Below, in pieces: positions 21,201-34,391 of a stretch of DNA of 64,000 nucleotides. A model generated the notes under the pieces. That model saw only the letters and a list, made by a program, of their open reading frames with translations, was not told the DNA's origin and made no database searches. Origin of the DNA: Dendrophyllia cribrosa (lineage: Eukaryota > Cnidaria > Anthozoa > Scleractinia > Dendrophylliidae); the NCBI GenBank assembly GCA_024195265.1, contig JAJLRJ010000013.1:19019931-19083930 (forward strand), given 5' to 3'. Numbering within the stretch: position 1 is the first letter of the stretch; the number at the start of each line of letters is the position of its first letter. The translations under genes were made by a program, and so were the position numbers.

Positions 21201-24200
21201 GGCTCGGATTTATGAACGGAGTAATGGCGGACGGATTTTACGTGATTTTCGTGGGTTTCGGCCAGCTATTTCTGGGCTGTGTAAGAATATATCAACCTAA
21301 TTTATAGCAATTCACATTTGTCTAAACCTATTAGATACATTTGCGTTAAAAAAGCGGAAAAGAACTACAACAATTTTCGTCGTAGTGGCACTTTAACTGA
21401 TGAACGTGAGACTAACTAGTTAGCGTGTCACGCATTCTATAATAAGAATGTCACACATTCTATTCTGGGACACGCATTCTATTCTTTATAGCTCAGTGGT
21501 AGAGCGTTTAAACCGGAATGGGTTCGAATTCTCGTTGAAACTGCATTCCATTTGCTACTGCTTAAAGGAGACGAATCACAAGAATTTTGAGCTTTTTTGG
21601 TCAAAGCCATGCTACAACACCTTAACTAATTTATAAAGAAAGTACTAAAACACCAAGGGAGCGAAATCAACCAATTCTTGAAAGAGTGACAAATTATGGT
21701 CTGTTCTAGGTTTTGGGGACGAAAATGTGGGAACCTAAAAAAAATGAACTACCTTTTTTCAAGTTGCAATTTATTTCGACCCAGTCCGTCTATGACTAGA
21801 GACACTCATCAACTTTTTTGGTCTATTTCGTGGTAATTTATCACACCACTAGACCGTTCGCCTGCGTAGCTGGCGGTCAGGGCTCGAAATTGCGCCTGTA
21901 TCGGGCGCATTTGCCACTAAAATTTGTCTATTAGTCGCCATTTTGCGACTGTTTTACGGCCTAGCTAATAAAGGAAAGATATTCAACAGTCTTGTGTCTT
22001 ACTTGTAACTGGTAGTTGTAATTTTTATCCGAAAAATCCTGCAAAATTCACGTTGAATGTTGCGTGACTTAATCGTCGATTTTATGCTCCATTAACGCGG
22101 TTTCCAAGCAGTGTATCACATGCACACTTATTTAGACTTTCTCACAAATTTCTCGTTTCTCATTTCCGGTTCCAGTAGTAGTTGTTACAATTTTTTTTTT
22201 GCGACTAAAATTTTCGAACTTGCGACTAAATTTTAGGAATTACTCGTACGTTGCGGTTGAGAGTTTTCTTTAATTTCGAGCCCTGTGGCGGCATCGCGCG
22301 TGCCAATAAAACCGCCAGATACGCTGGCTACTGGAACGTTATTTTTCGGTTTTTGTTCATACAAAAACATTTTTTTGTTTTTAAAAGAACACCAAAACCC
22401 CGTGATACTTCTCCTTTAAGTTGCAGCAAAACTGTAAAGATCTTTCTCCTTAATGAAAACAAAAATGGAGTACAGTCGCTTAGGATTGGGTTATTAACAT
22501 TTGACGTGCATGGTGCATGTGACCTGCACGTGACCTGCACATGATCATTATCGTGACTACTCCTGTCATAGGGAGTAAGTCTCACTTATTGGAAAATTTT
22601 TGACCAGTTTTAGGTATTTAAATTTTCAATGGAAGGGTGCACCGCATGGGTATTTGTGTCCCATTTGTGTCCTTCCTGTTTAGGTTGCCTAGTCATGCGT
22701 ATATTTATTTATTCTCTTTCTTTTTGGTTTGTTTGTTTGTTTGTATGTTTGTTCGTTTTGTTTGTATAAAGGCCGATTTACACAGCACAGCTTTGTCGCA
22801 TGCGATTTTTTGCAGTGCGCGCTGCTTGCGTCAGGCAAAAATTGTATACAACTCGCATCATATAACATTGTATATGTATGTGGCTACGATTTTCATAGGG
22901 TTTTAAAACATGTTTCAAAATCCTACAGCTTTTTTCGTGTTGCATGCAACAGCTTTATGAGCAGGGGGTTGGAAGCCTATCCCATGATGCATCGCAACGA
23001 GTTACCCGCGACATTTGAAGAGAATAAACAAACTTTTTGTAAAATCTCATGTTTCGGTGATTTTGCCGATAGTCTCATTTTATGGTTTTAATTATCGGAG
23101 ACTTGGGAATCAAGGAAATAGTTCGTTGGTAACAGGAAAGAACCACAATGTAAGAATTTCATTTATATTTCTAAGTTTAATCCTCGTTTCTCGTCCTTAG
23201 AAAACATCATTTTCCGCTCGCAGGAAAATGGCAATCATCCCCGAAAATACCACGATAATGCAGTTGTACCTCTTAATCGAAGCGTCACTAGCATTTTAAC
23301 ATACATAACGTATTCCTTAATATCATAACGACTTAAAACATCAGATCCCTCCAGATCCCTCCAGGTTTTTCAAGCTGAATAAAACCATCAAAGTCTGGGC
23401 ACTTTTCAATGCTTTAAATTGACGGCGAGCTGATTTAGGGATATTCGCGCACGTTTGCAGAGTCGAATATAAAAATTCTTTGACGAATAAAACGAATTTA
23501 GACCGAAGCAAGTTCAAGTAAATGAGTATAAAAAGGGTTACATTGTATTTCCAAAAGCCGTCTTGAACAAAGGATGGAGCAAAAAATCTTGGTAAATGCC
23601 TCAGTGCTGAAAGCTCAAATCAGTACCAAACACGCAGCAAAATATATATATGCGCGCGCTATATCGCGCGTACAAGCTAGCTGTACGCGTCAGTTACAGT
23701 TATTCCTAGCGTTGACATCAGAACTACTGTGTCTAGCTAAAACCGTGGAAAAAAAGCGCTATTAAAAGAAGAACTTTTTTCCTAAGGGTTTTCAGTTTTT
23801 TAGAGAACTTATTTGGTTAACACAGTGCACTAGTGTCTTCATATGCGTGGACAAGCAGTTGGATGCTTACGCGTTCAAGCGCGCGCAAATTTTGTTGACA
23901 CAATTTTTTCAAAGTGGCTTGGATAATTATTATCTTCGTTTGTCGTGTCATCCTTCGAACAAATCTTCGAAAGCATGTATCTGTTCGTTGCAAGAGAAGT
24001 TTTCTTGACATTACAAATCCCGACAAAAGAAAACCGACAGACAACAAGCCTTGAAAAGGGTGTCTTGACAGCCACTGCTCGCGTCGGCGGTCACTGGCAA
24101 ATGCGAAGTCACGTGATGAGACAAATTTTGTATACAGTCAACTCTCTCGTAAGCGGACACCCTCGGGAATTGGAAAAAGTGTCCGTTAGTAGAGCTGTCC

Positions 24201-27200
24201 GCTTACGAGAATTATTCCCATAAGCGGACACCAAAGAAAAATAGGGTGGATGTCCGCTTACGGGAGAGTTATGCGGCTGCTGCCTAATTTAGAAGATTGC
24301 ACTTTTGAAACCACATCCAAGGAACACGCTAACACAGTTACTGGATTAGATGAGATACTTGGTCACATTCCTTTGAGGATGGCTGTATTTGTCACCTAGT
24401 TTTTAAAGGCCCATGTTCACCCAATCTGCTTTGCGCGCTTGTGTTTTTGTTTTGAATGACTGGCTGGCACGTCGACCGGGCGGAACAAACAAAGGGAAAG
24501 CCATCATAATGGGTAAACGTGTCAACAGAGGAGCTGGGTACTGCCTGGATATTCCTTGTAAATAGTTTTTTATGGTGATGTTAAAACATCTTTCGTGACC
24601 GTGGCTCAAGTCCAAGCTTGATTATCTGGGATACAGTGTTCGGTACAGTTGGTGATTGAAAACAGAAACAAGAAGGAAAGAAGACCATGACAAACGTGGC
24701 CATGCTGACTCTACAAATGTTACGTCAGACTATTGTTTATGTCAAACGAACGGACAGCTTGCTTTCCCGCGGACTAATAGAGATTTGAAAAACCGATCCC
24801 ACTGTTCTGTTGTTCTGTCAAAGGTCATATTTTTGTTGATTTATTGCAAAATAAAGACAAATTTCATTGCCAAGAGTCAATTATTATACACGAGGTGTCC
24901 GCTTACGAGAGACCGTAAACAAAAGAAAAATCCGATTTTCATTTTCAAAAGTGTCCGCGTCCGCTTACGAGAGAGTGTCCGCTTAAGGGAATGTGTAAAT
25001 ACAGAGTTTGACTGGGAGGTAAAACGGGGATTTGAAAAGGCGTCCGCAAGTAGAGCTGTCCGCTTACGAGAGTGTCCGTTAGCGGAGAGTTGACTGTATA
25101 TCTTTCATTCGCGTTGCATTGTGGGATAGGCTTCCAACCCCCCCCCTCCCCCCCCTCCCCACCCCCCCTGAGTTGTGAGTGACTTGTAGGCTGATTTAGA
25201 CGACGAGATTCATGTCATGGCGTGAGCAGGTTGCATGCGATTGTTGTAGGCAAAAGTTGTACCATCTATATCAGCCTTAACTGAGACTTGTAGAGTGCCC
25301 AATAGAACTGTAAAAAAACGTCTACCCTTTGCTATCGGACCAGTTTTGAAGATTTTTTCAACTTTAAGTATTTTTTCCACCTCAATATTTGTAACAAGAT
25401 CAACCTCCTTTAAAACCTACCATTCCTGTCATATTCGGGTCAGCTACTGGTGATCTGTTGCCATGGAAATCTGGAATCACGTGAACATTTCGTGATAACA
25501 ATGCTACGTTCTCAAGTCTTTGTTTCTCAGCCAGAGCAGTCACATGCTTGTTAAGTTCTTCATACATGGAGCAACCACTACAAGAGTTGAGTAAAAAAAC
25601 TATGTCATGCCCGGTTTTTGCATCTCGAAATTTAAATTATAAATTGTTTTAATCACCCTGTGTTCATGTACCGTAAATGATCTAATAAACGCCCACTCTC
25701 AAATAAACGCCTCGTATCTAATAAACGCCCCCCCCCCCCCCCCCCCCCCCGAGGTGTGAAGTTTATATTAGACGCTCCCCTCTAATAATGTTTTGTTGCC
25801 ATTGTTACAGTTTAAGTGAAAATCATGATGTATAAGACCTTACATGCGATGACACCAGAATATCTACTATCCAGATTTGTTTATCGCGATAACGCGAATG
25901 CTTATCGTTTAAGGAATACCGAAAACAAACTAGTTCTTCCACAACCTCGCACTGATTATCTGAAAAGAAGTTTTTCATACAGTGGAGCTCAGTTGTGGAA
26001 CAACTTACCCACAGAATTAAGACAAGCGTCTTCCTTAAGCGAATTTAAGTTTTTAAGTAAAGTTTTAAATATATTTTGAACACGGCCTCCATGAAAAGCA
26101 GTTTTTATTTTTTTATATTTTACCTCTCATTTGTAGTTAGGAAGTTAGGTAGTTAGCTGATTATGATAATTTAAACTGATGGAAATACTGTGTATAAATA
26201 AAGTTATCTATCTATCTATCTATCTATCTAAAACGCCTCATATCTATTTAACGCCCCCCCTCCCCCCCCCCCCCCCCCCCTTACGACCCCCGAAATTTAA
26301 TAGACGCCCCGGCGTTTATTAGATCATTTACGGTATGATCTTTATGGTTTATCACCATCATTGCCTCTTATCCTAAACTATAATGCACTTATCATTGACT
26401 TTCACGGGGGCCAACCCCTGGGACACCCTCTAGGAAACCCCGGGAACATCCAGGGAATGATGCATTTTTTACAATTTTCCCGTGGTGTAAAGACATTGTT
26501 TAGTTTTGGAAACGAAAATGCCAGACCCATAGGATGCATCCCCATGCACTGGGATTTGTTCGACATTAGTCAGCAGTACATTGCTGTCAAAATTCCGGAT
26601 GAACATACAGATGAGCGAGCTTGCCACCATTTGTATGCTATGTTTTATTCTCAGGTTCATGATAAAGTGTGATATAGAAAAGCCAAGCTGTCACATTTGA
26701 TACCATGGAGGCTGTATCAAGAGTACTGCCAGGAGAGAAAAAAAATTGACAAACTTGTCGGTTATTCCTGATCCTGCACAGATACAGTGCACATGTATGT
26801 AAATGAGGTATTCTGGCTTCAGCCCCTGGGGGAGGGGGTTTGGCGTGAATTTTGTGCCCTATACCCTGGGGATTTAGTAGGTTTTTGTTTGATCATGAAA
26901 ACAAATCTCTTGGGGTGTCCAATGATAAGTGCATAATGTCATTGTAAGGTTTTCTTAGCCTTTAAGGAATTCTGCCCATTAAGAGTGACTAAAATAATCT
27001 CTTCCATGTCGCTAAAATTTTACGGTACATCTTTTTCTAAGCCTTTACGAGGTTTTGTGAGACATGTATTTTTAATAAATTAAATTATAAAAATTAAAAG
27101 CTATGACTTGCCGTTATATCGTGTCAATATTTAGTTTACTCGTCACATTGATTACGATAAGAAATGAGAACGTGCTCTTTTTACAATAATTCCTCATTAA

Positions 27201-30200
27201 ATCGTTTTCATAGGTTCACTATGGTAAAGAACTATAATTTTAGAATGATCAGGAAATGATTCTTACTATTTTGTTACCTAACTGTTTTACGGTAGCAGTT
27301 TGTAATAAACTGACTATAGGTCAAAGCACAAAGCATTAACAATGGTATTATCTCTTGACCTTTGAAACTGTTATCTCAAAAAACACTTGAAACAGAATTT
27401 TCTAGAACTTTCTAGAACAGGCGTCAAAAAGTTACGGAGAATAATTAAATTTAATTTATAACTCGGGCAGGCTTGGCAGATTGCCAAACAGCACGATTAA
27501 AGAAGGAAATAGCAAACAAACAAACAAACAAAAGAAGAACGAAGGAAAATTAACAGAAGAAATAGAAATAAAAACTTTACCTCTTTTTGGCTTTTCCTTT
27601 CAGCTCCGGATATGCCATGTGTGTCTCTATAACATGGTCAATCTGTATTTCGACAACAACATTTGGATAAGAATGGCCTTCCTGAGCTAACAACTGTTCA
27701 GTTAACTCTATAGATTCATCTGACCAACAAAACAATACATGTACAATACAATGAACTGCCACACAGAAGCCTTTGCAGCCTGACGCCACGTTTACCGGTA
27801 AGTGTTTTCTTTTTAACATCAACATTTGACATGCATAGGACCTGAACATGGTCATTATCCCATGACTGCCCCTGTCATAGGAAGTAGTTTTGATCAGTTT
27901 ACATATTTTAATTTTCCAACAGCAGGGCGCCTCACATGGGTCTTCGTGTCCTATTCGTGCCGTTCCAGTTTGGGTTGCCTACTCACACGTATATTTATTT
28001 ATTTATTTATTTGTCTAATAAAGTTGTCAAAAATGGAGCTTGTCCTAAGCACGGGAACATGTACATCAGTTGGGTCATGATTGGTTTTGCGCTTTGTTTC
28101 TGATTGGCTGAAAAAGGTATTTTATGTGTCCTCACCAGTTTCCCAGTAACACTTTGGCCGCCTTCACTCAACCAAAGGCCTGGCACCATAGCAGAATAGT
28201 ATGGGCCCCAGACTCCTGGAACAAATACTGGCTCTTGATTGATCTGTAGAAAGGGAAAAAGCCATTGGGCAAATCATGTCACTGATGTTCTTACTACATT
28301 TTGATGTCTTCTGTGATCTATAACTGAACAGACACACGGCAAAATGGAATCTATTTGTTTTATACAATGAACAGAAAAGTAAAAAGAGTAAAATTACAAA
28401 CTTGCCTCGTAGCGCTCGACTGTTCGAACATTTGTTCCATGCAGTTTAGGTATTTTTCAAGTCGCCAAGAACATTTTTCGTCTTGGTTTCTTCTTTTTCT
28501 TGCTTCTGCTAAACATTTTTCGAGGCATTCACTTGCTCAACCTAAATAATCTCGCAAACATTTTCAAAACTGTGCGCCATGTTGGACAAAACAAAGCAAA
28601 CAATTTTTCTATGACGTCAGCCGTGCGTCTGTACTCTGATAGATCATAGTCAACGACCAATTACAGAGCGCGTAGTATTCAGTTCATTGTATACATAAAC
28701 CTGCAGTACTTTGTAGTAATTTCAATGTACCAAAGCACCAATCAATGCAAAATGGTTCACCATCATTTAATGGACGTGGACATTATGCAATTTGTGTGTG
28801 ACACCGAAATATGGGCGAGTGAGTGGTCACCCAGGGGGGGGGGGGGGGGGGGGGGGGGGGATCCAATATTAAAATGACAAGGGTGCTCGTTGTACCTTTT
28901 AGAGGTCAAAATTTGTGGATTGGTACTGCTTTGGCTACGAAAATCTAAAATGACCACCGTTAGAATTGTCGCGGTACCTTTTAGGGTATGAGCCGAAAAA
29001 AATGACAGAAATATGACGTGTTGTTTTGAATTAATTGGCACCTCTTAGGGGTAAAACTTCTTTGGAGCCATACCCATCAAACGAGATTCTGGTACCTTTT
29101 AGGGTGTTTTTCGAAAATTTCCGACAAGCACCCTGTCATTTTTACATGGGGTTCCACCTACCCCATGGGTTCCACCTACCCCATGGGTTCCACCTACCCC
29201 ATGGGGTTCCACCTACCCCATGGGTGGGAAGGGGGGGGGGGGGGGGGTGGTCACTTACCGGGTTAAAAACAATGGAAAATTAAAATCACCAGCATTGAAA
29301 GTGCTCCCTGAGTCTCTTAAAAGAGGTTTCCTCTATAGTAATTTGACTGTAGAAGTTTTAGTACTTTAGAAAAGTACCAAGTCGCTTATGAGAGGGGGTC
29401 GCACATTGAGATTCAACTGTATTACCACTGATAAAGATCATTGCAGACTACAGCTGTATTTTGTGATCTTATCAAGCGATTAGATGCAGGTATTATTAAT
29501 ATCTAGACCAGTTTTCAGTTGAGTGTCAACCAATCAGAAGTAAAACCAAAACCAAACTTGAAGTACTGGCCCCCCTTTTTTCCGCACTTGGCAGCAGCTT
29601 CATGTAGTTTCTTTGAGCCCTGAATGGTACATTGGATTGTCTGTGTCTGTTGTGATTGGCAATAGTGATTACTTTCAGTGGGTTTGGTTTTAGTAAACAC
29701 TCAATTGAAAACTGCTCTAATTATGCAGACTAACATCACAAAATACATGTTTTACTTCCCATACTTACAGCCATGTGACAAGATGATGTCCCACAAATGA
29801 TAGCTAGGCGAGAAGTTAAAGGTCTGTTTTCACTGAGAAGTAAACTCAAATCTGCTCCAATAACACCTTTATCGCAACAAGAGAAGAAGTACATGTATAA
29901 ATAAAAGCTATGAGCAGAAGGATGTACACTTTAGTGTTTATAACATCACTATGGTAACATCTCTTACTCAGGTCTCCAGCATGTACATCAATAAGTGAAA
30001 TACCCACTTCCCATAATCCTTTGTCTATACAATCACCATGGAAACCACTCTTACCCAGGCACCTGCATGTGCATTATTTTTATAAGGAAAGTAACAATTG
30101 TCATGGTAACCATTCTTACCCAGGCTTCAAGCCTGTGCATAAATAAGTGAAGTAGTGATCAGTTGGCATCCCTTGCCATAATGCTTTGTTTATACAATCA

Positions 30201-33200
30201 CCATGGTAACCACTCTTACCCAAACCTCCAGCATGTGCATCGATCAGTGAAGTACCGACTGGCATGCCTTCCCATAATCCTAAGTCAGCAGCTGCTGTGT
30301 TGGTCAGACCTTTGCCGACTGGCTCTCCAGCGCTGCTCACTTTTGATCCTAACAGTAAAGAAGTGCAAAATCATTATTGATAGAATTTAAAAAAGACTTG
30401 TAACATCGATCCAAGCACTTGACAGATGCCTGGTTAGTTCATGTGGAACAGCACCAGCCAGAACTTACAATAACTGGTAAGATCATGCTGGCTGTACATG
30501 TGCACAACACTTTGTTTGGTTCAGGTGATTGCATCATTGGGCACTGACATTAAGCCATTGGCCTTGTCTCCTACACCTTTCAAAATAAATAACTGGACTT
30601 AGAGGACATTAACTCAATTCACTCCCAGAGTCAAAGACAATTATTATGGAGACTTGTAATGTAGTTCTAACTTTTAAGTCCGTGGACGAAATCTTATGGT
30701 GTGACCATTCAAATGAAACCTCTTCAGCAGTACTATTGCATGGTAACATTTGGTTTTCTATTTTTTACAAAATGAAATTTGGGATTTTTCTTGAACTTTG
30801 ATTTGTGGCACTCTTGTTAAAGTTAAGGGTTAAATAATCCACTCACTGTTGAAAAAGAGTAGTGGACATAGTCTCTGGTGACTGGTACAATCAAATGCGA
30901 GCTGTTGTGGTCTCCCTGCCAAGTATGGTGAAGCTAAATAACCTGGCCTGACCAATCAAGGAAAATCAATGATTGGAAATCGATCAATCGATATCAATTG
31001 ATAATAATTTTTGTTAGTTAATTGATATCATGTATATCAACCAATCGATGGACAATCAATAGTCGACCACAGTAACATTTCCTTCATTACATCGATTGCT
31101 ATCAATTGCTAGTGCGAACCTGAAGTGCACCATTTCTTAATAGCATTGTTTTAACTGGAAGACATTGTAGAGATTTTACAGCACGAGAATGAATATATGA
31201 GATATTGACCACTTTGTAGAGTTGCTGATCATGAGTTGATGTAATAAGAACATCAATCCAAGTGGAAATTTTCCCTCATCGATTGGTCACATCCATTTCC
31301 AATATCAAATGATTAATTGGCATTAATTGTTATTGACCAATATGGATGATCATGGATTATCAATTTCAATGATTGATCAGGCTGGGAAATAATTAATAAA
31401 TATTAATAAACTTGCTTGCCATGTCTCCTCACTAAACTTACCCAATTTGGACTTAGTGTTAACAAGATCCTCCAGTCCAATGACCTCCAAGAATGAGTCA
31501 AGCCAACCACTGCTAGAACCTGTCAATACAACACATTTCATGTCCTTTTAGTCCCAATTTGAACTTATCAATCATCAGTCAATTTTTTTTTCAACTCCCT
31601 AATGGCTTGCAATCCCACAGACCAATTTTTGTTGTTATGTTTGACTGCCTCATAGGATAGGCATCTCAAGCATTTTACTCATAACCCTTTGTTCTTTGGC
31701 ATTAGGTCATAAATTTCTTTTTAGTTTTTGTTGTTGTTGTAGACTAGTGACCAGTCCCCATGTTGAGTATCAAAATATTAATGTGGTCTTGTGGCTTTAA
31801 TCAACAAATTTACCTTCAGGTAACTGTGATTTGTGTCCCATGTAATTAAATTTACAAACAAGTGAACACATGGACCTGGAGAAAAAACAAACAATGAACA
31901 AGGTAGAAGAAATTTACAAACAAAAAAGATTAGCTAATATGATTACAATCAAAATAATTGTCTGATTTATGTATTCTAAGCAAAAGCAAGTAAATTTGTT
32001 TGACAGCGCATCTCCAGACCTTCCAACTCCCATCACATGCAAATCTGGAGGTTTTGAAAAAAAGTCCAGAAAAACCTGGAGATTGGGACCTCAAACTTGG
32101 AGATTTCCAAAATATACGTCAAATTAAAAAAAAAACAGATTATTTGTTTGAGTGGTTTTTTTTACCTTTTTAGTGCCCCTGGCCCTGTTGTATTCTTTTC
32201 TCTCTCGTTATAGCCGACAATGAGCAGTATCTTGGAATATTTGCACACATACATCAAGTCTATTTTTTCTGCTTTTTGAGATTGTCTTAATGTTTTTTGG
32301 TCGATTTCCGCTTCTTCTGTCCATCAATCAAAATTCCTTCATCTTTTCCTCTTAAGGCCCTCTTTGCAGTCTCGCTGCCATGAATAAGTTCGTCCAGTAT
32401 GTCCAAATATTTCCTTCCGACGTAAATCTTATAAATAATATAAACTGGAATTTCCAGTTCCCAAGCCAGCTCCTCGATTGATCCAGCATACGATAATTGT
32501 TGTTTACGTACTTAGAAGAACTACTGTACACAAAGGGTACAACGTAACTTCTGTTCTGTTAAGTTCTGTTCTGCTTGTAAATAAAGTTCTGACCCTCTTA
32601 ACGTGCGACAACGGGTCTATAAAAGGTACTGGAGTTAATAAAAATGAACCCAGATGTGACCCCCTACTGTAAATATGGTTTAAAATAAAAAAAATTCTTG
32701 CATCCTGCTATTACAGACTCTCGCTATTACGGACACCAAATGGCAGTCCCAAGGGTGTCCGCTATAACGGGAGTTGACTGCAGTACGAACACAGATTATT
32801 TGATATTATCCTTCATACTCTGCGGAATATTTTGGCAAATATGAAGGTTTTCTGGTTCACCGTGAGATTTAGAGGCAAAACCGTGAGACCGTGAGATGGC
32901 ATCCCAAACCGTGAGTCTCACGGTCAAACCGTGAGAGTTGGAAGGTCTGCATCTCTCAATATCGATAATGTTTCCATTGAGCAGGTTCCAGTAACAACTC
33001 GGTGTCTATATCAATAAAAATTTAAACTGGAATTGTCAAATACAAAGTAATTGTAAGAAAATAGCCTCGGCCTTGAGTGCACTAAAGCATATATTAGAGA
33101 CTTTGTACCATTTTACACTCTTTTGAACATTATTTTTTAATGGTTTGGTAAAGCCTCATTTTGGTTACTGCAGTATAGTTAACTATCATAGCGTGAAATT

Positions 33201-34353
33201 CTTAGCCGACGAGGCCAAGGGCTGATTTGGCTAAAATTAGGTGATATCACGCAAGCTTGAGTGCTATAATAGTTTTATAATTCAACACATTGATAACAAA
33301 GCACAGTTTGAAGAAAAAATATCGAGCCCGGTCCTTCATTTTTGCATTCTCTTGTCAAAATGCCAAATTTACCTCCATCATTGGTTATACGTCATGTAGA
33401 CATAGCGTATATCGATAACGTTTTGACCATATTTGGGCAGTGTATCAATGTGTTGAATTATAATATGGGATATAGCTGCAGTAATGGTCTCTCTGACAAA
33501 TTACAGAAGCTTCAAAATCATGCAGCTCATATTTTGTTGTCTACCCCTTATGATTCTGATACTACGGATTTATTCCAAAGATTAAATTGGAAGAACTTAA
33601 GGATTCAGAGGCTTTTCGCTAAAGCAATTATGATGTTCAAAGCCTTACATGGAGGGACTCCTGAGTATTTGTCATCTAAATTCACTTTTCGTGATGATAT
33701 AACAAGTTTTAGACTAAGAAATAGTGAAATGAAATTGGCAATTCCACAGCCTTGCACCAATTATGTTCAAGATAGTTTTTCTTATAGTGGTGCTATTTTG
33801 TGGAATAGCCTTCCTGTTGATATCAGACTATCTACAACTTTACGTGAATTTAAAACAAGGCTAAGTCAGTATAGTTTTGAGTAGATAAAACACACGGCAT
33901 CCTTGAAAACCAGGTTTCTTTAATTCGTTACTTAGTGATTTTTATTTTATTTACTAGATAGTTAATATATTCTTGTTTTCATTATTTCTCATTATTTATT
34001 TTGACTTATATTGTTAGCTTAGATTGTAGCTTTAAATTTATATTTTGTCTTTAATTTTTAAATTATTTCTAATTTATTATGTATAGCCGTCGTGTATCCT
34101 GAATGGAATTACTGTGTACAAATGAAGTTATCCATCTACCTATCTATCTATTATCAGGGCTAGACTGATCAGATTTGAGACTGTTAACCGGGGAACCTGC
34201 ATACTACAGGGTTAAGGGCTTGTGGTATATTTTAGCAATGACTTAACTTTTATAACATAGAACTATACTGTGAATCCTCTATTAAGACCCCCTCTCAAAT
34301 ATGCCCTCCCTCTCTAATAAGCCCCCCACCCTTTCTGGAGCAAGAAATGTATT

Positions 34354-34391
<38 letters not shown>

